In this document: piece by piece, positions 1 to 8,592 of the stretch
Layout: each line of letters begins with the position of its first letter
Position numbering within the stretch: the stretch's first letter is position 1
The notes under the pieces: generated by a model
Seen by the model: only the letters and a program-made list of their open reading frames with translations
What the model was told of the DNA's origin: nothing
The model's database searches: none
Program-made: the position numbers and the translations under genes
NCBI GenBank assembly: GCA_947259305.1
Contig: CAMYML010000052.1
Coordinates: 1 to 39,323, forward strand
Direction of reading: 5' to 3'
Length of the DNA stretch: 39,323 nt
Source of the DNA: an uncultured Gammaproteobacteria bacterium
Lineage (GTDB): Bacteria; Pseudomonadota; Gammaproteobacteria; GCA-001735895

Positions 1-2
1 TG

Positions 3-614
3 ACCGGGCTGGTCGTCAGCGAGGCCGCACGCCAACGTTTTTATAATAGCGTCATTTTACTCGGACAGCAGCGCACGGTTTATCACAAACGCCACCTGGT
101 TATTTTCGGCGAATATTATCCGATGCGCTGGCTACTCGATTTATTGAGCGGTGTTATCAATATCCCGTATTCCGATTTGACCGCCGGGCCGCGCGAGCAG
201 GAATCGATGCGGGTAAAGGACAACGCGCTGGGCGTCTCGATTTGTTTCGAGGACGTTTTCAGCCGTGATGTTCAGCTGGCGCTGCCCGAGGCCAATCTGC
301 TGGTCAATCTGAGCAACGATGCCTGGTTCGGCAATTCCACCGCGCCGCACCAGCATATGCAGATCGCGCAAATGCGCAGCCTCGAAACCGAGCGGGTCAT
401 GATGCGCGCCACCAATACCGGCGTCAGCGCATTCATCGATCACAAGGGCGCTGTCGAACTGCAGAGCAAACAGTTCGCCACCGAGTCGATCACCCACTCG
501 GTGCAGGGGCGCGAGGGTGTGACACCGTTTTTCTACTTCGCCAAAGTCCAGGGCCTGCTTTCATTTTTGCCGTTTATCGTCATTTTGATTCTGGCGCGCT
601 CGAAAGCCGGCTAA
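3..614 (+). CDS. lnt: Apolipoprotein N-acyltransferase, C-terminal part (5' end outside window)
   Basis: Lnt moves an acyl chain from phospholipid to the amino-terminal cysteine of lipoproteins on the periplasmic face of the inner membrane. The reading frame is open from base 3, so the start lies upstream. About 203 residues are visible, covering the last part of the nitrilase-like domain. The YHKRHLV segment just before GEYYP carries the lysine of the Glu-Lys-Cys triad. The cysteine sits in SICFED. The SNDAWFG and PHQHMQIAQMRSLE blocks are typical of Lnt. A final hydrophobic helix (FLPFIVILIL) is the last membrane segment. The catalytic glutamate would be upstream and cannot be checked. The stop codon at 612-614 is also the first three bases of a palindromic repeat. 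leuS follows in the same direction, as in Pseudomonas-like genomes. Confidence 0.95.
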   Translation, partial: TGLVVSEAARQRFYNSVILLGQQRTVYHKRHLVIFGEYYPMRWLLDLLSGVINIPYSDLTAGPREQESMRVKDNALGVSICFEDVFSRDVQLALPEANLLVNLSNDAWFGNSTAPHQHMQIAQMRSLETERVMMRATNTGVSAFIDHKGAVELQSKQFATESITHSVQGREGVTPFFYFAKVQGLLSFLPFIVILILARSKAG

Positions 615-693
615 ATCCGCGGATTTCACCACCACAGGTTACAGCGAGTTTGTCGGCCGCCGCGGCAGCAGGATGCTGCGATATGCGGGTTTA
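612..693. repeat. Palindromic intergenic repeat, copy 1
   Basis: The outer arms are TAAATCCGC (612-620) and GCGGGTTTA (685-693), complementary at 8 of 9 positions. The left part continues as GGATTTCACC. The right part contains GGCAGCAGGAT and GATATGCGG. Both resemble the copy after tldD (20033-20129), which has CGCAGCAGGAC and GATATGCGG. The first three bases of the left arm are the lnt stop codon. It lies between lnt and leuS and may act as an mRNA hairpin or a REP-like element. Confidence 0.5.
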
Positions 694-752
694 AGGCTAT
701 GCCTGAGCCATGCTCTGGAGTATGCTTGCCCCTTTTTCCAAAGCCTTACCCT

Positions 753-3200
753 ATGCAATCCTACGACCCCAAAACCCTTGAGGCTGAAGCGCAGCAATAC
801 TGGGCCGACGAGCAGGTCTTCGAGGTCACCGAGGACCCGTCTCGGGACAGTTATTATTGCCTCTGCATGTTTCCCTATCCCAGCGGCAAGCTGCATATCG
901 GGCATGTGCGCAACTACACCATCGGCGACGTCATTTCGCGCTTTAAACGCATGCAGGGTTTCAACGTATTGCAGCCCATGGGCTGGGACGCATTCGGTAT
1001 GCCGGCGGAGAACGCTGCGATACAGAACAACGTTCCACCCGCTCGATGGACCTACCAGAATATCGACTATATGCGCGGGCAACTGAAGCTGCTCGGTTTC
1101 GGATACGACTGGAAACGCGAACTGGCGACCTGCAAACCCGAATATTATCGCTGGGAGCAATGGTTGTTTACGCGCTTGATGGAAAAAGGCATCGCCTACA
1201 AGAAAACCGCGCCGGTCAACTGGTGCCCGGTCGATCAGACCGTGCTCGCCAACGAGCAGGTGATCGAGGGACGCTGCTGGCGCTGTGATACCGAGGTGGA
1301 GCGGCGTGATCTGGCGCAATGGTTTCTGAAGATCACCGACTACGCGGATGAATTGCTGGCCGAACTCGATAACGTCGAGTGGCCGGAGCAGGTCAAAACC
1401 ATGCAGCGTAACTGGATTGGCCGTTCGGAAGGCATGGAAGTCGAGTTCGAAGTTCCCGGACATGACTCCCTGCTGATTTATACCACGCGTCCAGACACGC
1501 TGTATGGCGCCACTTTCATGGCGATCGCGGCCGAGCATCCGTTGGCGCTCGCTGTCGCCGCCGGAAATCCCGAGGTCGCGGATTTCGTGGAGCAGTGCCG
1601 CAAAACCAATACCTCCGAGGCTGCGCTCGAGAAAATGGAAAAACTGGGTATCGATATCGGCATCAAGGCGGTTAATCCGGTCAACGGCGAAAAAATTCCG
1701 ATCTGGATCGCCAACTTCGTACTGATGGGCTACGGTACCGGTGCGATCATGTCGGTGCCGGCGCACGATCAGCGCGACTGGGAGTTCGCGCGCAAGTACG
1801 GCATCGAGATCCGCCAGGTAGTGGAGCCTGCCGATGGCGCGCCGATCGATCTCGACGTCGAATCATTCGTCACCAAGGATGGCCGCTGCTGCAACTCGGA
1901 CATGCTCGACGGGCTCGATTTCGAAACCGCATTCGGGCGCATTGCCGAGCATATCGAGGCCCAGGACAAGGGCATCCGCCAGGTCAACTATCGCCTGCGT
2001 GACTGGGGCGTGTCGCGCCAGCGCTACTGGGGCGCGCCGATCCCGGTGATCAATTGCGCGAACTGCGGCCAGTTGCCGGTGCCGCAAGCCGACCTGCCGG
2101 TGGTGTTGCCGGAAGAGGTTGAATTCGAGGGCATCGGCTCGCCGATCAAGAAGATGGATTCTTTTATCAAGACCACTTGTCCGCAATGCGGCGGGCCCGC
2201 GGAGCGCGAAACCGACACTTTCGATACCTTCATGGAATCTTCCTGGTACCAGGAAAGATTCAGCTGCCCCGATCAGGACCAGGCGATGCTGGATCAACGC
2301 GCAAACTACTGGAACCCGGTGGATCTCTATATCGGTGGCATCGAACACGCGATTCTGCATCTGCTGTATGCGCGTTTTTATCATAAGTTGATGCGCGACG
2401 AGGGCCTGATCGAATCCAGCGAACCCTTCAAGCGCCTGCTGACCCAGGGCATGGTGCTGAAAGATGGCAGCAAGATGTCCAAATCCAAGGGTAATACCAT
2501 CGATCCGCAGGATCTGATCGATCGTTACGGCGCCGACACGGTGCGCCTGTTCATCATGTTTGCCTCGCCGCCCGAGCAGTCGCTGGACTGGTCGGACGCC
2601 GGGGTCGAGGGTGCTTATCGCTTTTTAAAGCGCCTGTGGACCGCGGTTCAGGAGCAGGTGGCCGACAGCAATGCAAGCGCGCCGATCGATGGCGCGACGC
2701 TCGATGACAGGCAAAAGGCGATGCGCCTGAAGCTGCACGAAACCATCAAGAAAGTCAGCGACGACTATGCCCGGCGCCTGACCTTCAATACCGCGATCGC
2801 CGCCAACATGGAGTTGCTCAACAGCGTTTCGCGCTACCAGGACGATTCGCCGGTGGGCAAGGCGATTCGCCAGGAAGTTTTCGATAACATGGTATTGATG
2901 CTGGCGCCCATCATTCCGCATGTCTGCCATCGACTGTGGCGCGACCTCGGTCACGAGAGCGTCATTATCGATCACCCCTGGCCGACGCTTGACGAATCGG
3001 CCCTGGTACAGGAAACCATCGAATTCGTGATTCAGGTGAATGGCAAGCTGCGCGGTAAAATGCAGCTCGGTGCCGATGTCGATCGCGCCAGTTGTGAAGC
3101 GGCCGCGCTCGAAAACGAGCAAGTGCAGCGGTTTATCGGCGACAGTGAAATCAGGAAAGTCATCGTAGTGCCGGGCAAACTGGTTAATATCGTCATTTAG
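753..3200 (+). CDS. leuS: Leucyl-tRNA synthetase
   Basis: Cytoplasmic class I aminoacyl-tRNA synthetase that charges tRNA-Leu. The protein has 815 residues. The HIGH motif is at about residues 48-51 (KLHIGHVRN) and KMSKS is at about 574-578. The CP1 editing domain lies between them, with conserved TTRPDT and the [15 protein letters not shown] block. The anticodon-binding and C-terminal domains end in [12 protein letters not shown] chose the ATG at 753 because [10 protein letters not shown] aligns with the usual LeuRS amino terminus. An in-frame ATG at 699 would add 18 unlikely residues. Only KDGS separates QGMVL from KMSKS, so the leucine-specific insert present in the E. coli enzyme is missing, as in Bacillus-type LeuRS. 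lptE follows after about 20 bases, so the two are probably co-transcribed. Confidence 0.98.
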   Translation: MQSYDPKTLEAEAQQYWADEQVFEVTEDPSRDSYYCLCMFPYPSGKLHIGHVRNYTIGDVISRFKRMQGFNVLQPMGWDAFGMPAENAAIQNNVPPARWTYQNIDYMRGQLKLLGFGYDWKRELATCKPEYYRWEQWLFTRLMEKGIAYKKTAPVNWCPVDQTVLANEQVIEGRCWRCDTEVERRDLAQWFLKITDYADELLAELDNVEWPEQVKTMQRNWIGRSEGMEVEFEVPGHDSLLIYTTRPDTLYGATFMAIAAEHPLALAVAAGNPEVADFVEQCRKTNTSEAALEKMEKLGIDIGIKAVNPVNGEKIPIWIANFVLMGYGTGAIMSVPAHDQRDWEFARKYGIEIRQVVEPADGAPIDLDVESFVTKDGRCCNSDMLDGLDFETAFGRIAEHIEAQDKGIRQVNYRLRDWGVSRQRYWGAPIPVINCANCGQLPVPQADLPVVLPEEVEFEGIGSPIKKMDSFIKTTCPQCGGPAERETDTFDTFMESSWYQERFSCPDQDQAMLDQRANYWNPVDLYIGGIEHAILHLLYARFYHKLMRDEGLIESSEPFKRLLTQGMVLKDGSKMSKSKGNTIDPQDLIDRYGADTVRLFIMFASPPEQSLDWSDAGVEGAYRFLKRLWTAVQEQVADSNASAPIDGATLDDRQKAMRLKLHETIKKVSDDYARRLTFNTAIAANMELLNSVSRYQDDSPVGKAIRQEVFDNMVLMLAPIIPHVCHRLWRDLGHESVIIDHPWPTLDESALVQETIEFVIQVNGKLRGKMQLGADVDRASCEAAALENEQVQRFIGDSEIRKVIVVPGKLVNIVI

Positions 3201-3219
3201 ACCGATGCCTGGCTTCCGC

Positions 3220-3702
3220 ATGACTCGCCTGCTGATTACCGGATTACTCGGCCTGGCCTTGTCGGGTTGCGGGTTCAAGCTGGCCGGTACCGCCAGCCTG
3301 CCGCCGGAACTAAGCCAGATTTATCTGGTCACCAGCGATTTCAGCGAGCGCCAGCGCAAAGCCCTGTCTCAGCGGCTCAGCCAGGCCGGGGCCCGGGTCT
3401 ACAGCCAACCGGCCGCGCAGGCGGTACAGCTCAGGGCGAGTCTGAAGACCCTGCCCGATCGCAGGCTGGTGACGAGCGCAAGTAACGGAAAAATCGTAGA
3501 GCGCCTGGTGCGCAGTCTGGATTTCAGCCTGCAAGGCGCCGACGGTAACCTGTTGGCACCGGCCAAAACGCTGATCCAGCAAAAAGATATTGTGCTCGAT
3601 GACGATAACCTGCTGTCTTCGGCCGTGGAAAGAAGCAGCGTCATCGAGGATCTCGAAGAGGCGTTGTTCAACCAGCTGATTTTTCAGTTAATACGCATAT
3701 AA
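3220..3702 (+). CDS. lptE: LPS-assembly lipoprotein LptE
   Basis: LptE is the outer-membrane lipoprotein that plugs the LptD barrel and helps insert lipopolysaccharide. The product is about 160 residues. Its short signal peptide (MTRLLITGLLGLA) is followed by the lipobox LSGC and then GFKLAG, the usual start of mature LptE. The body is a compact alpha/beta domain with ELSQIYLV near the start and a helical end (EDLEEALFNQLIFQLIRI). An ATG at 3205 would add five residues. The one at 3220 gives the more normal signal peptide. The gene directly follows leuS, its conserved partner. In most gammaproteobacteria holA comes next, but here about 5 kb of other genes intervene. Confidence 0.93.
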   Translation: MTRLLITGLLGLALSGCGFKLAGTASLPPELSQIYLVTSDFSERQRKALSQRLSQAGARVYSQPAAQAVQLRASLKTLPDRRLVTSASNGKIVERLVRSLDFSLQGADGNLLAPAKTLIQQKDIVLDDDNLLSSAVERSSVIEDLEEALFNQLIFQLIRI

Positions 3703-3734
3703 ATCGACTATATTAACCCGGCGGATTAATAAAA

Positions 3735-3763
3735 TGTACCCGCCGCTGCCAAGCGTTTATAAT
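3735..3763 (+). promoter_or_regulatory. Possible sigma70 promoter for the 3832-8337 block
   Basis: A perfect TATAAT lies at 3758-3763, in the 129-base gap between lptE and the Sel1-like gene. The hexamer 17 bases upstream (TGTACC, 3735-3740) is a poor -35 match, so a promoter here would need help or be weak. A CGGCGG/CCGCCG inverted pair just upstream could separate the block from lptE transcription, but it has no T-run. Confidence 0.35.
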
Positions 3764-3831
3764 CCCCCGAACCCTTGCAGCGACGGGCAATCCGATGACT
3801 GTTTCAGGGTGCCAAACCATCGAAAAACAAT

Positions 3832-4404
3832 ATGTCAGAATTGAGTGAACCCGGAACATCGTCGCGCAAAAATCCGTTGCTCTGGATTGCACTGGCTGTT
3901 ATTGCCCTGATCATATTCGTATTTGTGAGCGGAGATCGTGGCGATTCGATGCCCGTCAGCAAGCCGGACAGCGATAGCGCTGCTGTCGGCAGTATCGATC
4001 GTAGCCTGCTGGTTCCGCCGGGGATGCGCGCGCGTCAGTACGTCGAGCAATTACGCGCCGATGGCAAGCCTTACCCGTTGCCGCAAGTGTTTGAAAAGGC
4101 GCAAAAATACCTGCAGGAAGGCAGCCTCGCCGATGCCCATCTGCTGTATTTTTTTGCTGCCCGCGAAGAACATTTACCGGCGATCATGCACATGGGTGAA
4201 ATGTCTGATCCCACCCTGTTTCGTGCAGAGGATTCGCTGCTGGACCACGCCGACGTAATCCAGTCCTACAAGTGGTATCAAAAAGCCGCATCCATGGGCC
4301 ATCAGGCAGCGGCCGAACGCATCGCCAGCCTGCAGCAGTGGGCCATCGTCGAGGCAGAGGCCGGGAATTCGCATGCCAGGCAATTACTCCTTAATTTTCG
4401 ATAG
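3832..4404 (+). CDS. Membrane-anchored Sel1-like repeat protein
   Basis: The product has 190 residues. A polar start is followed by one strong transmembrane helix at about residues 16-32 (LLWIALAVIALIIFVFV). The rest is probably periplasmic. Helical hairpins follow: a TPR-like stretch around YPLPQVFEKAQKYL and a Sel1-type unit around YKWYQKAASMGHQAAAERI. Sel1 units usually mediate protein contacts. The stop lies only nine bases before the ATG of the next gene, and the Shine-Dalgarno for that gene overlaps the stop, so the two are translationally coupled. I infer that it is the scaffold partner of the secreted von Willebrand A protein encoded next. There is no recognisable Shine-Dalgarno before its own ATG. 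I know of no named family for the whole protein. Confidence 0.8.
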   Translation: MSELSEPGTSSRKNPLLWIALAVIALIIFVFVSGDRGDSMPVSKPDSDSAAVGSIDRSLLVPPGMRARQYVEQLRADGKPYPLPQVFEKAQKYLQEGSLADAHLLYFFAAREEHLPAIMHMGEMSDPTLFRAEDSLLDHADVIQSYKWYQKAASMGHQAAAERIASLQQWAIVEAEAGNSHARQLLLNFR

Positions 4405-4413
4405 GTGATACCG

Positions 4414-6375
4414 ATGAAGCTAAATTCCAGCAAACTGCCGGTAAGACTCCTGCTGATGGGATTATTGGGCTTGCTGGCAGGATCGCTAAATGCCGCAGAC
4501 AAACCATTGCTGATGGAGGGCAAGAAGACGCTATACCAGCGGGTGTTAAGCGTGCCGGAGGCGCATCTTTACGAACAACCTGTCGATAGCGCGATCTCGT
4601 CCAGGATTATTCCCTTCAGCGTACTCTACGTGTATGAAAAGGGCAGCGACTGGCTCAAGGTGGGCCACACCAGTTTCGGCGATATCGCCGGTTGGGTAAA
4701 ACGCGATAAGGCCATTGCCTGGAACCAGGCGCTTACCGTCTCGTTCAAGGATCCGCAGGATATCCAGCGAGTGATGATGTTCAGCAGCAAGGACGACCTC
4801 GAAAAGCTGGTCAATGACTATGACAAGGAAGGTTATCAGGCGCTGTACAACGCCATCGTCAACGACAACCCGCCGGCAAATTCGCCGGTGATCGCAATCC
4901 AGCCCGATGCGCATCTGGAAATCAGGGAAAATTTTTACCTGGTTCCGATCAAGCAGCACGAGGATGTTTACCTCGGTAACGAGCAGGCGCGCCTGCTGGA
5001 AATTGCCAGTGTGCCGCTGGACGATGCGGGAGATTCCACCGCGCTCGGGAATATCGAAGCTGGCAACCGCAGTTATCGCAGCGGCATTCATTTCGTCATC
5101 GATTCGACGCAGTCGATGGGGCCCTACATCGATCGCACGCGTGAAGCCGTGAAGAAAGTTTACTCGGCGATCGAGCGACAGGGCTTGACCAACCAGGTTA
5201 GTTTTGGCCTCACCGCCTACCGCGATAACACCGGCCAGGTACCCGAGCTCGAGTACCTGACCCGGCGTTACGTCAGCCTGAAGCAGGGCACCAACGTCGA
5301 GCAGTTTTTTCAACGCGTCAACGATTTGAGTCCATCGCAGGTGTCGAGCCGCGATTTTCGCGAAGATGCCTATGCCGGCATCAAATCGGCAATCGAAGAC
5401 TCCGACTGGGACAAGTTCGATGCTCGCTACGTGGTGCTGATTACCGATGCGGGACCGCGCGAAAGCCACGATTCGCTTGGCGCTACCCGGCTCAGCGCCC
5501 AGGCTCTGCGCCAGCTGGCATATGACAAGGGGGTTTTCATCTGGGTGCTGCACTTACGCACGCCTGCGGCTGCCGCCGATCACGAGAAAGCCGAAGCGCT
5601 CTACAAACAGCTGTCCTATTATCCCGGGATCGGTGATTTTTACTATGGCGTCAGCTTAGGTCAGGTCGATGAATTTGGTAACGCGCTCGAAGTGCTTGCC
5701 AATCAGATAACCCAGCAGGTGTTGGCGACCACCAACGGGGTGCCGCCGCTGCCGTTGCCGCAACGCGAGCAGGGCGAGACCCAGACTCAGCTTGCGCAGC
5801 TGCAGGACCGGGTCGCCAAGCTCGGCAACGCGTTACGCATGCGTTATATCCAGCGGGAATCGGGGCAACCACTGCCGTCTGTATTCGATGCCTGGATGAT
5901 CGATCGTGACTTTATCAATCCCGAGCGCTCAGCGGTGGATGTGCGCGTGCTGTTGACCCGGGATCAGCTCAGCGATCTCAAAAATGTCATGCAACAGGTG
6001 CTGGAACTGGCCGAAGAGGGCGTGCTCAGCCCGCAGAGCTTTATCGATGATCTGCAAAGCCTGGCGGCCACCGTCAGTCGCGATCCATCATCGGTTGCCG
6101 GCAGTACGTCCGGCGCGGGCGCCAACCTCGCCGAAATGGGTTACATGCGGGAGTATATCGAAGACCTACCCTATACCGGAGAAGTCATGAACCTGACCCT
6201 GGAAAGCTGGGAAGAATGGTCCGCCAAGGTGCAGATCGAATTCATGCACCGGCTCGAGAGCAAGATCAACTATTACCAGGCACTGCATGATCACACCGAC
6301 CTTTGGGTAACCCCCGGTGGTGGGCCGGTTAACGGCAATTCCATGTTCCCGGTTGCCCTCGACTTACTGCCCTAG
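4414..6375 (+). CDS. Secreted SH3-like plus vWA protein, resembling the periplasmic half of PpkA
   Basis: The product has 653 residues. A clear Sec signal peptide ends near LNA-AD, so the protein is periplasmic. Residues about 35-95 form an SH3-like domain ending in AGWVKRDKAIAW. A linker region follows with MMFSSKDDLEKLV. A von Willebrand A domain then runs from about 225 to 430. Its metal site has a D-x-T-x-S motif at D230-S234 (IDSTQS), a Thr in FGLTAYRD and an Asp at about 345 (LITDAGPRE). The C-terminal 200 residues are helical with a coiled-coil-like part. This domain order, and the wording of the vWA region, recall the periplasmic portion of the T6SS kinase PpkA. No kinase or transmembrane domain is present, however. 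The ATG at 4414 has an AGGTGA six bases upstream. A GTG at 4405 is less likely. The PpkA relation is from memory of the family and needs a profile search. Confidence 0.8.
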   Translation: MKLNSSKLPVRLLLMGLLGLLAGSLNAADKPLLMEGKKTLYQRVLSVPEAHLYEQPVDSAISSRIIPFSVLYVYEKGSDWLKVGHTSFGDIAGWVKRDKAIAWNQALTVSFKDPQDIQRVMMFSSKDDLEKLVNDYDKEGYQALYNAIVNDNPPANSPVIAIQPDAHLEIRENFYLVPIKQHEDVYLGNEQARLLEIASVPLDDAGDSTALGNIEAGNRSYRSGIHFVIDSTQSMGPYIDRTREAVKKVYSAIERQGLTNQVSFGLTAYRDNTGQVPELEYLTRRYVSLKQGTNVEQFFQRVNDLSPSQVSSRDFREDAYAGIKSAIEDSDWDKFDARYVVLITDAGPRESHDSLGATRLSAQALRQLAYDKGVFIWVLHLRTPAAAADHEKAEALYKQLSYYPGIGDFYYGVSLGQVDEFGNALEVLANQITQQVLATTNGVPPLPLPQREQGETQTQLAQLQDRVAKLGNALRMRYIQRESGQPLPSVFDAWMIDRDFINPERSAVDVRVLLTRDQLSDLKNVMQQVLELAEEGVLSPQSFIDDLQSLAATVSRDPSSVAGSTSGAGANLAEMGYMREYIEDLPYTGEVMNLTLESWEEWSAKVQIEFMHRLESKINYYQALHDHTDLWVTPGGGPVNGNSMFPVALDLLP

Positions 6376-6400
6376 TGCTCATTAAACGAGTACTAGTTTC

Positions 6401-7126
6401 GTGACCGTCATCTATTCTTTAAAGAACGTCGTCAAGGAACGGCTTATTGACGGTGTGGGATTTCGCCTGCTGGTTCCTGAAATCCAGATCAGCGCGCAGG
6501 AAAATATCGCGCTGGTCGGCCACAGTGGCTGTGGTAAGAGTACCCTGCTCGATATGCTGGCGCTGATCCTGCGCCCGGATGAAAGCGAGGAATTCAACCT
6601 GCATCCGGTCAATGGCGATAGCCACGATGTCGGCAGGCTGTGGCAGCGTGATAAACAGGGCAAATTGTCGCAGATTCGCAAACAGCATATCGGCTACGTA
6701 TTACAGTCGGGCGGACTGCTGCCCTACCTGACGGTGCGCGAAAATATCGAACTGCCGCGCAAGCTGCTCAAATTGCCCGACGACGATTCGATTAATTCGA
6801 TATCCAGGGTGCTCGGCATCGATCGTCAACTCGACAAGTTGCCCGGACTGCTCTCCGCCGGTGAACGCCAACGTGCCGCATTTGCGCGCGCACTTTCGCA
6901 TCGTCCGTCGATACTGATAGCCGACGAGCCAACTTCGGCACTCGACCCGGTTACCGCGCAAAAAATCATGGCGGTGGTGATGGAAGTTATCAGGGGTCTC
7001 AAGATCACGATGATCACGGCAAGCCACGACTGGGCGCATGTTTACAGGATGGAACTGCGTACCCTCAAGCAGGAGGCCGAGGCGGTTGACGATGGCAAGA
7101 TCTACCAGTCGAGATTCACCGATTGA
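6401..7126 (+). CDS. ABC transporter ATPase, LolD/MacB/TagT type
   Basis: This cytoplasmic ATPase subunit has 241 residues. Walker A is GHSGCGKST at residues 40-48. The Q-loop region reads YVLQSGGLLPYL. The ABC signature is LSAGERQR, Walker B is ILIADEPTS and the switch histidine is in ASHDWAH. All catalytic elements are intact. The start is a GTG 25 bases after the vWA gene. The stop overlaps the permease start (TGATG). Size and signature place it with the LolD/MacB/FtsE group, which powers mechanical work on periplasmic or lipoprotein substrates rather than import. In this neighbourhood the closest functional parallel is TagT of the Pseudomonas threonine-phosphorylation pathway. It could instead be an orphan lipoprotein extractor. 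Confidence 0.9.
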   Translation: MTVIYSLKNVVKERLIDGVGFRLLVPEIQISAQENIALVGHSGCGKSTLLDMLALILRPDESEEFNLHPVNGDSHDVGRLWQRDKQGKLSQIRKQHIGYVLQSGGLLPYLTVRENIELPRKLLKLPDDDSINSISRVLGIDRQLDKLPGLLSAGERQRAAFARALSHRPSILIADEPTSALDPVTAQKIMAVVMEVIRGLKITMITASHDWAHVYRMELRTLKQEAEAVDDGKIYQSRFTD

Positions 7127-8337
7127 TGGCGCAAATCACCAATATAATCCGCCTTAGTTTTCGTGACTACAGCCACGAGTGGCGCATGTCGGGCTGTTTT
7201 ATCATGGCGCTGGCGTCGGTGCTCGCGCCGATGATGATTCTGTTCGGACTAAAATTCGGGATCGTTAGCACCATGGTTAACGAACTGGTGGAAAACCCGA
7301 TTAACCGCGAAATCAGACCGATCGGCAGCGGGCGTTATAATGACGCCTGGATCGAAGCTTACCGTAATCGGGAAGACGTCGAATTTATTATTCCGAAAAC
7401 GCGCGCCCTGGCGGCAACGATTCAACTCAAAAGCGACAGCGCCAGGCGCATCCTGTCTACCGAACTCCTGGCCACCGCCGCGGGCGATCCCTTGTTGGCC
7501 GGTTTATCCAGCCTGCCGCAGGATTATTACCAGGTCGTACTCAGTCATAGCGCGGCGAACAAACTGAAAGTTAAAACCGGCGATCAGATCGATGCCAGCC
7601 TCTCCCGGCAATTCCAGGGCAAGCGCGAACGCGTGCATTTAGTCCTGAACGTGATTGACGTCGCCGATGCGACCGTAACCACGCGCAACGTGGCTTTTGT
7701 TAATCTCGATTTACTGATCGCCAGCGAGCTATTCAAGGATGGCCGCGAAGTCAGCGATCTCGGCTGGGAAGGCAATAGCGATGATTCGATGGAACGGGTA
7801 TATCCGTCTTTCAGGCTCTATGCACGGTCTATCCATGATGTCGAAAATCTGGTCGCCGCGCTCGAAAAAGAGGGCGGTCGGATCAAGGCCAACGTCTCCG
7901 AAATCACGACGGTGAAATCCATCGATCAAAACCTGTCCGTTATTTACTGGATAATCGCCTGCGTCGGAGCGCTCGGTTTCTCCTTTTCGCTGGGTGCAAG
8001 CCTGTGGGCGAACGTCGACCGCAAACGCAAGGAACTCAGTATTTTGCGACTGGTAGGTTTTAAAAGTGGGCGCATTGTGCTGTTTCCGGTACTGCAATCC
8101 TGTTACACCGCGTTGCTTGGATGGTTGCTGGCGGTGCTGGTTTACCTGGCTTTCGAATACCTGATTAATTTTTTTCTGGCGCCGCGGCTCAACCTCGATC
8201 GTGCCCTGTGTTTCCTGCTTACCGAACATTTTCTGTGGGCATTGGCGCTGACCATGGTGATTGCAATATTTGCCGCGATTGTCGGTGGCATGCGCGCGGC
8301 TCGCATCGAGCCGTCCGATGGGCTGCGTGACGTCTAA
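7126..8337 (+). CDS. ABC transporter permease, FtsX/LolC/TagS type
   Basis: The product has 403 residues and the MacB/LolC layout. One transmembrane helix lies near residues 22-45. A large periplasmic domain of about 220 residues follows. Three helices lie at the C-terminal end (about 270-300, 320-345 and 370-395), with the FtsX-family segment containing RKELSILRLVGFKSGRIVLF between the first two. The ATG shares its A with the TGA of the ATPase gene, so the two are translationally coupled and surely form one transporter. With the PpkA-like vWA protein upstream the pair resembles TagT/TagS. In P. aeruginosa TagS and TagT act with TagQ and TagR to control PpkA. No TagQ or TagR candidate is visible here. 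The stop is at 8335-8337, immediately before the regulatory box of a predicted small RNA. Confidence 0.88.
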   Translation: MAQITNIIRLSFRDYSHEWRMSGCFIMALASVLAPMMILFGLKFGIVSTMVNELVENPINREIRPIGSGRYNDAWIEAYRNREDVEFIIPKTRALAATIQLKSDSARRILSTELLATAAGDPLLAGLSSLPQDYYQVVLSHSAANKLKVKTGDQIDASLSRQFQGKRERVHLVLNVIDVADATVTTRNVAFVNLDLLIASELFKDGREVSDLGWEGNSDDSMERVYPSFRLYARSIHDVENLVAALEKEGGRIKANVSEITTVKSIDQNLSVIYWIIACVGALGFSFSLGASLWANVDRKRKELSILRLVGFKSGRIVLFPVLQSCYTALLGWLLAVLVYLAFEYLINFFLAPRLNLDRALCFLLTEHFLWALALTMVIAIFAAIVGGMRAARIEPSDGLRDV

Positions 8338-8339
8338 CA

Positions 8340-8357
8340 TGTAGGACGGGTCTTACA
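8340..8357 (+). promoter_or_regulatory. GacA/UvrY-type upstream activating sequence
   Basis: The 18 bases read TGTAGG-N6-CTTACA. The site known upstream of rsmY and rsmZ is TGTAAG-N6-CTTACA, so 11 of 12 specified bases match with the exact spacing. It begins three bases after the permease stop. Its centre lies about 86 bases before the expected transcription start of the small RNA, a usual distance for this class. Confidence 0.72.
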
Positions 8358-8422
8358 CGAACTATCGCTCAAGATTACATGCCCTGACGCCAAGCCGGAT
8401 AGGGTTGGGAACGCGCCAGGCA

Positions 8423-8428
8423 TATAAT
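8423..8428 (+). promoter_or_regulatory. -10 element of the predicted small RNA promoter
   Basis: A perfect TATAAT is followed by an expected start near 8435. No good -35 hexamer lies 16-18 bases upstream. This fits a promoter that depends on an activator such as GacA bound at 8340-8357. Confidence 0.6.
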
Positions 8429-8434
8429 TGGTTC

Positions 8435-8580
8435 CGTACTCGTAAGGATGCGGGTAAAGGAGATGTAACCTGGATTTATTCCATTGCATCATAGGCAGGA
8501 AGCCTTGCAGGATGCTGCTGGATGAAATAAGCAGGTAATCTTTGGGCCCTCGCTCCTATGGACTGGACGAGGGCCTTTTT
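8435..8580 (+). ncRNA. Predicted CsrA/RsmA-sequestering small RNA (RsmY/RsmZ/CsrB type)
   Basis: The predicted transcript is about 145 bases and non-coding. It contains eight GGA motifs, starting at 8446, 8459, 8472, 8498, 8510, 8520, 8560 and 8565. Several match the CsrB repeats CAGGAAG and CAGGATG. At least three sit in hairpin loops. The first is AGGC-AGGAA-GCCT (8493-8505). The second is GCA-GGA-TGC (8507-8515). The third is CTGCT/AGCAG (8515-8519 with 8530-8534), which holds a GGA at the loop start; the second and third share base 8515, so they are alternatives or adjacent. Two more GGA lie in the terminator loop. RNAs of this class bind several CsrA/RsmA dimers and lift translational repression. 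The upstream GacA-type box and TATAAT, and the strong terminator, support an independent gene. The start is inferred from the -10 and may be off by a few bases. Confidence 0.72.
8545..8580 (+). terminator. Rho-independent terminator of the small RNA
   Basis: GGCCCTCG (8545-8552) pairs perfectly with CGAGGGCC (8568-8575). The loop is 15 bases and contains two GGA motifs, and TTTTT follows (8576-8580). Confidence 0.9.
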
Positions 8581-8592
8581 AATGGCTGAGTC

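Noticed and set aside
639-1766. 375-codon open frame on the minus strand
   Set aside because: It is opposite leuS, whose motifs and frame are certain. The translation resembles no family.
4546-5553. 335-codon open frame on the minus strand
   Set aside because: Shadow of the vWA gene, which has a signal peptide and domain motifs.
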